NCBI GenBank assembly: GCA_002726925.1
Contig: PBTJ01000117.1
Coordinates: forward strand, 2,215-8,382
Reading direction: 5' to 3'
From: Gammaproteobacteria bacterium
GTDB lineage: Bacteria > Pseudomonadota > Gammaproteobacteria > Pseudomonadales > Azotimanducaceae
DNA: 6,168 bases
Both the position numbers and the translations under genes were made by a program. Every line of letters starts with the position of its first letter. The stretch's first letter is position 1. Positions 1-5,236 of the stretch are shown piece by piece. A model generated the notes under the pieces. It was not told the origin of the DNA. It saw only the letters and a program-made list of their open reading frames with translations, and did no database searches.

Positions 1-5
1 TCTCA

Positions 6-1226
6 ATGGCTAAGGAAAAATTTGAACGCAAGAAGCCGCACGTAAACGTGGGGACGATTGGGCACGTAGACCATGGTAAGACGACGCTGACAGCGGCGCT
101 GACGCGGGTATGTGCGGAAGTTTACGGTGGAGAGATGCGTGATTTCGCCCAGATTGATAATGCGCCGGAAGAGCGTGAGCGCGGCATTACGATTGCGACC
201 AGCCATGTGGAATATGAGAGTAACGACCGGCACTACGCGCACGTAGATTGCCCCGGACACGCGGACTATGTGAAGAACATGATCACCGGGGCTGCGCAGA
301 TGGATGGCGCTATCTTGGTGTGTGGTGCAACAGACGGGCCGATGCCTCAGACGCGAGAGCACATTCTATTGTCCCGTCAGGTGGGTGTACCGAAGATTGT
401 TGTGTTCTTGAACAAGGCCGACCTGCTGGCAGAAGACTGTGGCGGTGTGGGTACAGAAGAATACGAAGAGATGAAAGAGCTGGTTGAAATGGAATTGATC
501 GATCTGCTGGAGCAGTACGAATTTCCAGGCGACACGCCGATCATCATGGGCAGCGCTTTGATGGCGTTGGAAGGTAAGGATGATAACGAGCTTGGCACGA
601 CGGCGGTAAAGGCGTTGGTTGATACGCTGGACAGTTACATTCCAGAGCCAGAGCGCGCGGTAGATCTACCGTTTTTGATGCCGATTGAGGACGTATTTTC
701 AATCTCGGGTCGAGGCACGGTAGTCACCGGGCGAGTTGAGCGTGGCATTGTGAATGTTGGTGATGAGATTGAGATCGTTGGTATCAAGGAAACGATGAAG
801 ACGACGTGCACGGGTGTGGAGATGTTCCGCAAGCTGTTGGACGAAGGCCGTGCTGGCGAGAACGTTGGAGTGTTGTTGCGTGGTACGAAGCGCGAAGAGG
901 TTGAGCGAGGACAGGTACTGACGGTACCGGGGGCGATCACGCCACACACGAAGTTTGAGGCAGAGGTTTATGTGCTGTCGAAGGATGAAGGTGGTCGTCA
1001 TACGCCGTTCTTTAAAGGCTATCGCCCGCAGTTTTACTTCCGCACGACGGATGTAACGGGTGCGTGTGAGTTGCCGGAGGGTGTTGAGATGGTGATGCCT
1101 GGCGACAACATTAAGATGGTTGTTGAGTTGATCTGTCCGATTGCGATGGACGATGGCTTGCGCTTCGCGATCCGCGAAGGCGGTCGTACGGTAGGCGCCG
1201 GCGTCGTCGCAAAGGTCATTGACTAA
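6..1226 (+). CDS. tuf: Translation elongation factor Tu (EF-Tu)
   Basis: EF-Tu is the GTPase that carries aminoacyl-tRNA to the ribosomal A site. The 406-residue protein is complete. The G domain shows the P-loop GHVDHGKT (19-26), the switch I threonine in RGIT (59-62), DCPGH (81-85), NKAD (136-139, where E. coli has NKCD) and SAL (183-185). Domains 2 and 3 follow, from about residue 210, with [13 protein letters not shown] (235-247) and the C-terminal [15 protein letters not shown]. Compared with E. coli EF-Tu (about 394 residues), the extra length is mainly an insertion of about 10 residues after NKAD (about 140-157). The start is the ATG of MAKEKFER. Only 5 bases precede it, so its ribosome binding site is outside the window. 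Lying upstream of tRNA-Trp and secE, this is the position of the tufB copy; a second copy after fusA is likely but not visible. Threonine codons are strongly biased to ACG, unlike the neighbouring genes. Identification is near certain. Confidence 0.98.
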   Translation: MAKEKFERKKPHVNVGTIGHVDHGKTTLTAALTRVCAEVYGGEMRDFAQIDNAPEERERGITIATSHVEYESNDRHYAHVDCPGHADYVKNMITGAAQMDGAILVCGATDGPMPQTREHILLSRQVGVPKIVVFLNKADLLAEDCGGVGTEEYEEMKELVEMELIDLLEQYEFPGDTPIIMGSALMALEGKDDNELGTTAVKALVDTLDSYIPEPERAVDLPFLMPIEDVFSISGRGTVVTGRVERGIVNVGDEIEIVGIKETMKTTCTGVEMFRKLLDEGRAGENVGVLLRGTKREEVERGQVLTVPGAITPHTKFEAEVYVLSKDEGGRHTPFFKGYRPQFYFRTTDVTGACELPEGVEMVMPGDNIKMVVELICPIAMDDGLRFAIREGGRTVGAGVVAKVID

Positions 1227-1273
1227 GCAGGCAAGCTACAATGGGGTGGTAAACGCCCCAAGATGAACATGAT

Positions 1274-1303
1274 GGGGGCGGTATCGCTCCCTTCTTGTCT
1301 TTG
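1274..1303 (+). terminator. Probable intrinsic terminator after tuf
   Basis: GGGGGCG (1274-1280) pairs with CGCTCCC (1285-1291) around the tetraloop GTAT. The 7-bp stem contains one G-T wobble. A T-rich tract follows at once (1292-1302, 8 of 11 bases T), as expected for Rho-independent termination. A second hairpin lies just upstream, TGGGGTG (1242-1248) with CGCCCCA (1254-1260), but has no T tract. The tract is interrupted by C and G, so partial readthrough into tRNA-Trp and secE is possible. Confidence 0.6.
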
Positions 1304-1426
1304 TAAAGAACGTATCTGCACGCGTGCTGATAGGCGCCAAGAACGCTAAATAAGCGCGGCATTGAAGTTCTCTACAAGTAGGTTGGTTCGGTGCCGATTG
1401 GCCCGCAAGTGCAGGAGTGACTTTAA

Positions 1427-1502
<76 letters not shown>

Positions 1503-1509
1503 TTCTTCA

Positions 1510-1565
1510 CGTGCGGATGCACGGGGAACGGCGGCACAAACAGATCGTAGTGGCAGTCTGCGATC
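1510..1565 (+). other. Two hairpins between tRNA-Trp and secE
   Basis: The first hairpin is CGTGC (1510-1514) and GCACG (1519-1523) with the loop GGAT, 7 bases after the tRNA CCA end. The second is GATCGTAG (1543-1550) and CTGCGATC (1558-1565), 8 bp with one T-G wobble, loop TGGCAGT. Neither has a following T tract, so they are not obvious terminators. They could guide 3' processing of the tRNA precursor or protect the 5' end of the secE mRNA. The pairing is seen; the role is inferred. Confidence 0.4.
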
Positions 1566-1590
1566 AAACATGCATCGTTAGGGAATAGAT

Positions 1591-1959
1591 TTGAGTACCA
1601 ACGCAGAAAACAAAGCAGGAGCCCTTGACTGGCTGAAGTGGTTGATTGTCGCAGCCCTTTTGGCAGGCGGCGTTTTTGCCAACTGGTACTACCAAGACGA
1701 AATGTTGCTGGTTCGTGTGGTAGGGCTTTTGACAACGGCAGCGGCAGCAATATTGGTTGCATTGCAAACTGAGCGAGGCAAAGCAATATGGGCTTTGCTT
1801 AAGGAATCTCGTACCGAGGTTCGCAGAGTTGTCTGGCCTAGTAACCAAGAAACGACGCAAACGACCATGGTGGTTCTTCTTTTGGTCGTGATATTTGCGC
1901 TTATTTTATGGGGGTTAGACTCCCTTCTGGGCTGGATAGTCAGCTCGATCATCGGGTAA
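1591..1959 (+). CDS. secE: Preprotein translocase subunit SecE
   Basis: SecE is the small inner-membrane subunit that clamps SecY in the SecYEG protein export channel. The 122-residue protein has three hydrophobic segments, at about residues 14-33, 38-58 and 92-117, the three-helix form typical of gammaproteobacteria. Between helices 2 and 3 lies the conserved cytoplasmic stretch RTEVRRVVWPSNQETTQTT (74-92), the signature of the family. The start is TTG at 1591. An AGGGA at 1580-1584 lies 6 bases upstream, and the next upstream ATG (1570) runs into a stop after three codons. The length equals that of Pseudomonas SecE as I remember it, which supports the TTG. nusG follows after 6 bases, so the two genes are almost certainly co-transcribed. 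The rare start codon may lower its translation relative to its neighbours. Confidence 0.96.
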   Translation: MSTNAENKAGALDWLKWLIVAALLAGGVFANWYYQDEMLLVRVVGLLTTAAAAILVALQTERGKAIWALLKESRTEVRRVVWPSNQETTQTTMVVLLLVVIFALILWGLDSLLGWIVSSIIG

Positions 1960-1965
1960 TTGAAG

Positions 1966-2499
1966 ATGTCGAAAAATTGGTACGTCGTTCATGCTTACTC
2001 GGGGTTTGAAAAGAATGTTGCCCGGGCGTTACAAGAGCGGGTAAATCTCTCGAGTTATCAGGAAAACTTCGGAGAGATATTAGTGCCCACCGAAGAGGTG
2101 GTAGAAATGCGAGGCGGACAAAAGCGCCGCAGCGAGCGGAAGTTTTTTCCAGGCTACGTGCTAGTAGAAATGGAATTGAACGATGACACGTGGCACTTGG
2201 TGAAAGAAACGCCAAGAGTGATGGGATTTATAGGCGGCAAGGCGGATCAACCCGCACCCCTATCGCCTAGGGAAGCTGCAGCAATTCTGGACAGGGTTGC
2301 AGCGGGTAGCGAAAAAGCGACGCCTAAAACGGTTTTCGAGCCAGGGGAAATTGTTCGCGTTACCGATGGTCCTTTTAACGACTTCAATGGTGTTGTCGAA
2401 GAAGTGAATTACGAAAAGAGTCGATTGCGCGTGGCGGTCACGATTTTTGGACGTTCGACTCCAGTAGAATTGGACTTCGGACAAGTTGAGAAGGGCTAG
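1966..2499 (+). CDS. nusG: Transcription termination/antitermination protein NusG
   Basis: NusG binds RNA polymerase and suppresses pausing. Its C-terminal domain contacts Rho or ribosomal protein S10 (NusE), linking transcription to termination or translation. The 177-residue protein shows the NGN domain (about 1-117), with [13 protein letters not shown] at the N terminus, [20 protein letters not shown] (40-59) and [10 protein letters not shown] (60-69). A linker leads to the KOW domain (about 124-177), with [19 protein letters not shown] and a [11 protein letters not shown] segment near the end. I chose ATG 1966 because it gives the usual start and length. An in-frame TTG at 1960 would add only Met-Lys. 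The upstream Shine-Dalgarno sequence is weak (GGGT at 1954-1957), so translation may be coupled to secE, which ends 6 bases earlier. Confidence 0.97.
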   Translation: MSKNWYVVHAYSGFEKNVARALQERVNLSSYQENFGEILVPTEEVVEMRGGQKRRSERKFFPGYVLVEMELNDDTWHLVKETPRVMGFIGGKADQPAPLSPREAAAILDRVAAGSEKATPKTVFEPGEIVRVTDGPFNDFNGVVEEVNYEKSRLRVAVTIFGRSTPVELDFGQVEKG

Positions 2500-2716
2500 C
2501 CATAAGGCGAAATGAACGAAGGCTGTCAGAGCCAAATTAGGCAAAGATGACGCGGAGACGGAAGAGCAGCCCGAAAAAGAACGAAACATAGTCAGCGGCG
2601 AGTCCCATGGGATACGCCCTGTCACAAAGCAGGCCCTTTAGTTTGCCGCTAAACGGTCCTAACCCCGGGGAGCGAGGAATTGAGACCCTCGCGCTTGTAC
2701 CCGCAAGGAGCAACAG
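2500..2716 (+). promoter_or_regulatory. nusG-rplK intergenic leader, structured, no conserved gene
   Basis: This 217-nt stretch holds no conserved protein gene. It contains two micro-ORFs (2512-2550 and 2547-2591, see findings). Several hairpins are visible. GGCT/AGCC lies at 2521-2533. A long arm AGCGGC (2594-2599) with GCCGCT (2645-2650) encloses CCTG/CAGG (2618-2621 and 2630-2633). GCGAGG (2672-2677) pairs with CCTCGC (2687-2692), ending about 24 bases before the rplK start. In E. coli the rplK-rplA mRNA is repressed by L1 binding to a leader that mimics 23S rRNA, and an L11 operon promoter lies in this gap. The last hairpin region is the likeliest place for an L1 site here, but I could not match the motif with confidence. 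I see no convincing -35/-10 pair. Confidence 0.45.
2706..2710 (+). promoter_or_regulatory. Ribosome binding site of rplK
   Basis: AGGAG lies 6 bases before ATG 2717. It is a strong, well-spaced site that fixes the rplK start. Confidence 0.85.
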
Positions 2717-3148
2717 ATGGCTAAAAAAGTAGAGGCTTATATCAAGCTGCAAGTAGCAGCGGGACAAGCAAACCCCAGTCCGCCTGTTGGCCCTGCCCTA
2801 GGGCAACATGGCGTAAACATTATGGATTTCTGTAAAGCGTTCAATGCGCAAACGCAGTCGGTAGAGCAAGGTCTACCGATTCCTGTGGTGATTACTGTTT
2901 ACGCAGATCGTTCGTTTACCTTCGTCACAAAGACCCCGCCTGCTGCGGTGTTGCTGCGTAAAGCTGCGGGCATCGCTAAGGGTTCCGCGACGCCGAATAC
3001 GGTGAAAGTTGCCAAGGTAAATCGTGAACAGCTCGAAGAAATAGCAAAAATGAAAATGCCAGATTTAACGGCAGCCGATATGGATGCCGCAGTGCGAACT
3101 ATTGCCGGCACGGCCCGGGCGTCTGGTATCGACGTGGAGGGCGTGTAA
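2717..3148 (+). CDS. rplK: 50S ribosomal protein L11
   Basis: L11 binds the GTPase-associated region of 23S rRNA at the base of the L7/L12 stalk. It is needed for RelA activation in the stringent response and forms part of the thiostrepton site. The 143-residue protein matches the family length (142 in E. coli). The N-terminal domain (1-70) has the proline-rich helix with P20, P22 and P23 ([20 protein letters not shown]). Lys3, Lys4 and Lys40 lie in the regions methylated by PrmA in E. coli. The C-terminal rRNA-binding domain (about 76-143) includes [15 protein letters not shown] and ends in [12 protein letters not shown]. It starts a tight pair with rplA, which begins at the base after this stop codon. 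In E. coli both genes are repressed together by L1; the same control is inferred here. Confidence 0.98.
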   Translation: MAKKVEAYIKLQVAAGQANPSPPVGPALGQHGVNIMDFCKAFNAQTQSVEQGLPIPVVITVYADRSFTFVTKTPPAAVLLRKAAGIAKGSATPNTVKVAKVNREQLEEIAKMKMPDLTAADMDAAVRTIAGTARASGIDVEGV

Positions 3149-3847
3149 GTGGCCAAGCTCAGTAAGCGTATGCGCGCTATCGCAGATAAAATTGATGCAG
3201 ATAAGGCCTATGACATCGACGAGGCTGTGGCCTTGTTGAATGAATTGGCTGGCACCAAGTTCAAAGAGTCCTTCGATATCTCAGTGAATTTGGGTGTCGA
3301 TCCGCGCAAATCTGACCAAGTGGTCCGTGGAGCTACCACCCTGCCTCACGGCACCGGTAAAGCAGTTCGCGTGGCTGTTTTTGCGCAGGGCGAAAACGCA
3401 GAAAAGGCGCAGGCTGCTGGTGCCGATTTAGTTGGATTCGACGACTTGGCTGAAACCGTCAAGGGCGGCCAAATGGATTTTGATGTAGTCATTGCTACGC
3501 CTGATGCCATGCGCATCGTCGGTCAACTCGGTAAGGTGCTCGGACCTCGCGGTCTAATGCCGAACCCGAAAACAGGCACCGTGACACCCGACGTGGAAAC
3601 TGCAGTAAAGAATGCGAAAGCCGGTCAAGTGCAGTTTCGTACTGACAAGGCGGGCATCATTCACGGTAGCGTGGGTCAAGTGGGCTTCGAGCCACTGCAG
3701 GTGCGAGAAAATGTAGAGGCTTTGATGGCGGACCTAAGAAAGGCCAAACCTGCCTCTGCCAAAGGCGTGTATTTAAAGAAGGTGACATTATCTACGACGA
3801 TGGGGCCCGGTGTGTCCATTGATCAAGCGTCACTGCAGTCCGTATAG
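3149..3847 (+). CDS. rplA: 50S ribosomal protein L1
   Basis: L1 forms the L1 stalk of the 50S subunit, which helps release deacylated tRNA from the E site. In many bacteria it also represses its own operon by binding the rplK leader. The 232-residue protein is complete (234 in E. coli). Domain I residues surround an inserted domain II, which carries the family signature [20 protein letters not shown] (124-143). The conserved rRNA-contacting STTMGPGV lies at 215-222 near the C terminus. The start is GTG at 3149, directly after the rplK stop. GGAGG at 3136-3140, inside the end of rplK, is spaced 8 bases upstream. This arrangement strongly suggests translational coupling to rplK and 1:1 synthesis of the two proteins. 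Confidence 0.98.
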   Translation: MAKLSKRMRAIADKIDADKAYDIDEAVALLNELAGTKFKESFDISVNLGVDPRKSDQVVRGATTLPHGTGKAVRVAVFAQGENAEKAQAAGADLVGFDDLAETVKGGQMDFDVVIATPDAMRIVGQLGKVLGPRGLMPNPKTGTVTPDVETAVKNAKAGQVQFRTDKAGIIHGSVGQVGFEPLQVRENVEALMADLRKAKPASAKGVYLKKVTLSTTMGPGVSIDQASLQSV

Positions 3848-3873
3848 ATTTATTTGAGAAATTTGGAGGTTGA

Positions 3874-3976
3874 GGCCAGTTTGACTGGTCTCTGGCCGTC
3901 AAAAACCGTAGGTGCTTTGTTGCCCAGCAACTCAGCTTAATTACCTACGCAGATGGTGAGTCGCTCTATGTAGCGA
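3874..3976 (+). promoter_or_regulatory. L10 leader: autoregulatory binding site for L10-L7/L12
   Basis: The mRNA upstream of rplJ carries the recognisable L10-leader core. CGTAGGT (3907-3913) pairs with ACCTACG (3943-3949), enclosing GCT/AGC (3914-3916 and 3934-3936) and the perfect hairpin GTTGC-CCA-GCAAC (3919-3931). The unpaired TTAATT (3937-3942) on one side fits the kink-turn-like bulge bound by the L10-L12 complex. The downstream GCAGATGGTG (3949-3958) is also typical of this family. Flanking helices are GGCCAG/CTGGCC (3874-3879 and 3892-3897) and TCGCT/AGCGA (3961-3965 and 3972-3976). In E. coli, excess L10-L12 bound here represses rplJ-rplL translation. The core is about 190-230 bases upstream of the start, a similar long-range layout. 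Confidence 0.85.
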
Positions 3977-4134
3977 AAGAACGGAGTCGTGATCTAGCGA
4001 TAGACACACTTTTGTTCGTCTCCGAGAGTTGAAGAACTCACGGCCAACAGGCTGCGAGGGCTAAAGCGAACGAGGCTCGCCGCGTGCAACACGGCTGATC
4101 GAGATATTCGAGATCGGCCAAACAGGAGAAAGAT
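3977..4134 (+). promoter_or_regulatory. Distal half of the rplJ 5' leader with further hairpins
   Basis: No gene is visible here. GTG (3989-3991), a bulged A, and TCTA pair with TAGA-CAC (4001-4007) around a GCGA tetraloop, followed by CTTTTGTT. GCGAG/CTCGC (4054-4058 and 4076-4080) and CGTG/CACG (4083-4086 and 4090-4093) can also pair. GGCTGATC (4093-4100) pairs with GATCGGCC (4112-4119), ending 4 bases before the rplJ ribosome binding site. In E. coli, long-range pairing in this part of the leader links L10 binding to access of the start site. The same is plausible here but not shown. Confidence 0.5.
4124..4129 (+). promoter_or_regulatory. Ribosome binding site of rplJ
   Basis: AGGAGA ends 5 bases before GTG 4135 and only 3 bases before the out-of-frame ATG 4133. 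The spacing favours the GTG, which is also the only start that opens the L10 frame here. Confidence 0.85.
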
Positions 4135-4665
4135 GTGGCGTTAAGACTTGAACAGAAACAAGAAATTGTTGCTGAGGTTAACAATGCTGCTACATCTGCT
4201 CTGTCGGCAGTCTTGGCCGACTACCGTGGGCTGACCGTCGCAGAAATGACTGAGTTACGCGTGAAGGCGCGTGAGACAGGCGTGTATCTGCGCGTGGTTA
4301 GAAACACGTTGGTCAAGCGTGCAGTAGAGGGAACAGACTTTGAGTGCCTTAATGACGCTCTGGTTGGACCCACATTGCTGGCATTCTCTACTGAGGATCC
4401 CGGCGCTGCGGCGAGGCTGCTGAAGGACTACGCAAAAGACTTTGAGGAACTTGATATCAAGGCCCTGTCTATTGGTGGCGCGTTATTGCCAGCCGATCAA
4501 ATTGATCGAGTGGCAAAACTACCGACGCTGGACGGGGCGCGATCAATGTTAATGAGCGTAATGCAGGCACCCATTCTTAAACTGACGCAAACCGTGAACG
4601 AGGTTCCGGGCAAGTTGGTTCGAGTGGTGGCTGCGGTCAAAGAACAGAAAGAAGCAGAGGCGTAA
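4135..4665 (+). CDS. rplJ: 50S ribosomal protein L10 (long C-terminal form)
   Basis: L10 anchors the L7/L12 dimers to the ribosome, forming the stalk that recruits translation factors, and represses its own mRNA. The N-terminal domain (1 to about 130) is clear: [39 protein letters not shown], and [25 protein letters not shown] near residues 77-101. The C-terminal helix (about 133-175) binds L12. The protein has 176 residues, against about 165 in E. coli and Pseudomonas. The extra length is about 10 residues in the helix (about 145-156), before the conserved GKLVR (159-163). The start is GTG 4135, confirmed by agreement of [15 protein letters not shown] with the family and by the AGGAGA site. 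An ATG two bases upstream is out of frame and opens only a three-codon ORF. Confidence 0.97.
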   Translation: MALRLEQKQEIVAEVNNAATSALSAVLADYRGLTVAEMTELRVKARETGVYLRVVRNTLVKRAVEGTDFECLNDALVGPTLLAFSTEDPGAAARLLKDYAKDFEELDIKALSIGGALLPADQIDRVAKLPTLDGARSMLMSVMQAPILKLTQTVNEVPGKLVRVVAAVKEQKEAEA

Positions 4666-4702
4666 ACCCTCAAGTAGAACTTAAGGTTTGCTTTAGACAA
4701 TT

Positions 4703-4707
4703 AGGAG
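4703..4707 (+). promoter_or_regulatory. Ribosome binding site of rplL
   Basis: AGGAG lies 7 bases before ATG 4715. A nearer ATG at 4710 is out of frame and only 2 bases from the site, so 4715 is the start. Confidence 0.85.
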
Positions 4708-4714
4708 AAATGAC

Positions 4715-5101
4715 ATGTCATTGTCAAAAGAAGATGTATTGAACGCTATCGCTGAAATGAGCGTCATGGATGTGGTTGAGCTGATTTCCGATATGGAAGA
4801 GAAATTTGGTGTTTCGGCGGCAGCAGCAGTTGCTGTAGCAGCACCTGCCGCCGGTGGCGGCGAAGCCGCTGCGGGCGGTGCCGAAGAGAAGACCGAGTTT
4901 GACGTAATGCTCTCTGCCGCTGGCGATAAAAAAGTAAACGTCATTAAGGCTGTTCGTGCGATCACCGGGCTAGGCTTGAAAGAAGCCAAGGCGCTGGTCG
5001 ATGACGCTCCTTCTGCAATTAAAGAAGGTGTTAGTAAGGACGAAGCAGACGATATACAAAAGCAGTTGGAAGAAGCTGGCGCTACTGTTGAGCTCAAGTA
5101 G
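4715..5101 (+). CDS. rplL: 50S ribosomal protein L7/L12
   Basis: L7/L12 is the multicopy stalk protein that recruits EF-Tu, EF-G and other factors and stimulates their GTPase activity. The 128-residue protein has three parts. The N-terminal dimerisation domain (about 1-33, [32 protein letters not shown]) binds L10. The flexible hinge (about 34-57) is almost wholly Ala, Gly and Val. The C-terminal factor-binding domain (58-128) carries [20 protein letters not shown] (73-92). The hinge is a few residues longer than in the 121-residue E. coli protein. A 49-base gap separates it from rplJ, and it has its own strong ribosome binding site, as expected for a protein needed in several copies per L10. 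The hairpin downstream (5137-5178) probably reduces transcription into rpoB. Confidence 0.98.
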   Translation: MSLSKEDVLNAIAEMSVMDVVELISDMEEKFGVSAAAAVAVAAPAAGGGEAAAGGAEEKTEFDVMLSAAGDKKVNVIKAVRAITGLGLKEAKALVDDAPSAIKEGVSKDEADDIQKQLEEAGATVELK

Positions 5102-5136
5102 CTCCGTTGCAGATAGCATTTTTGTTGACGTAACTT

Positions 5137-5178
5137 AGCTGGGTCGGGTGGTCGAAAATCGACAGCCCGACGCCAGCT
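5137..5178 (+). promoter_or_regulatory. Long hairpin between rplL and rpoB: probable attenuator and/or RNase III site
   Basis: AGCTGG (5137-5142) pairs with CCAGCT (5173-5178), GTCGGG (5143-5148) with CCCGAC (5166-5171), and GTCGA (5151-5155) with TCGAC (5159-5163). The total is 17 bp, with one bulged G (5172), a TG/AG internal loop and an AAA loop. An imperfect T-rich tract follows, with TTT at 5178-5180 and further T runs to 5192. In E. coli this gap holds a partial terminator and an RNase III cleavage hairpin that together lower rpoB expression relative to rplL. Position and structure support the same role; which of the two mechanisms acts is inferred. Confidence 0.7.
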
Positions 5179-5181
5179 TTC

Positions 5182-5203
5182 CGTGTTTGTTTGAATAAAC
5201 ACG
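5182..5203 (+). other. Second hairpin upstream of rpoB
   Basis: CGTGTTTGT (5182-5190) pairs with ATAAACACG (5195-5203), 9 bp with one G-T wobble, closing the tetraloop TTGA. It begins 3 bases after the preceding long hairpin and ends 22 bases before the rpoB ribosome binding site. No T tract follows, so it is not a terminator by itself. It may protect the 5' end of the processed rpoB mRNA. Confidence 0.55.
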
Positions 5204-5225
5204 ATGGACCCGATGATCACGATGT

Positions 5226-5230
5226 AGGAG
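5226..5230 (+). promoter_or_regulatory. Ribosome binding site of rpoB
   Basis: AGGAG lies 6 bases before ATG 5237 and fixes the start of rpoB. Confidence 0.85.
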
Positions 5231-5236
5231 ATTCGC

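Noticed and set aside
1263..1349. 28-codon ORF between tuf and tRNA-Trp
   Set aside because: It spans the probable terminator, has no good ribosome binding site and resembles no known peptide.
1960..1965. TTG start six bases upstream for nusG
   Set aside because: It adds only two residues; ATG 1966 gives the usual N terminus and length.
5107..5136. Possible promoter TTGCAG, 18 bases, TAACTT before rpoB
   Set aside because: Both boxes match the sigma70 consensus poorly, and transcription from rplJ-rplL readily explains rpoB expression.
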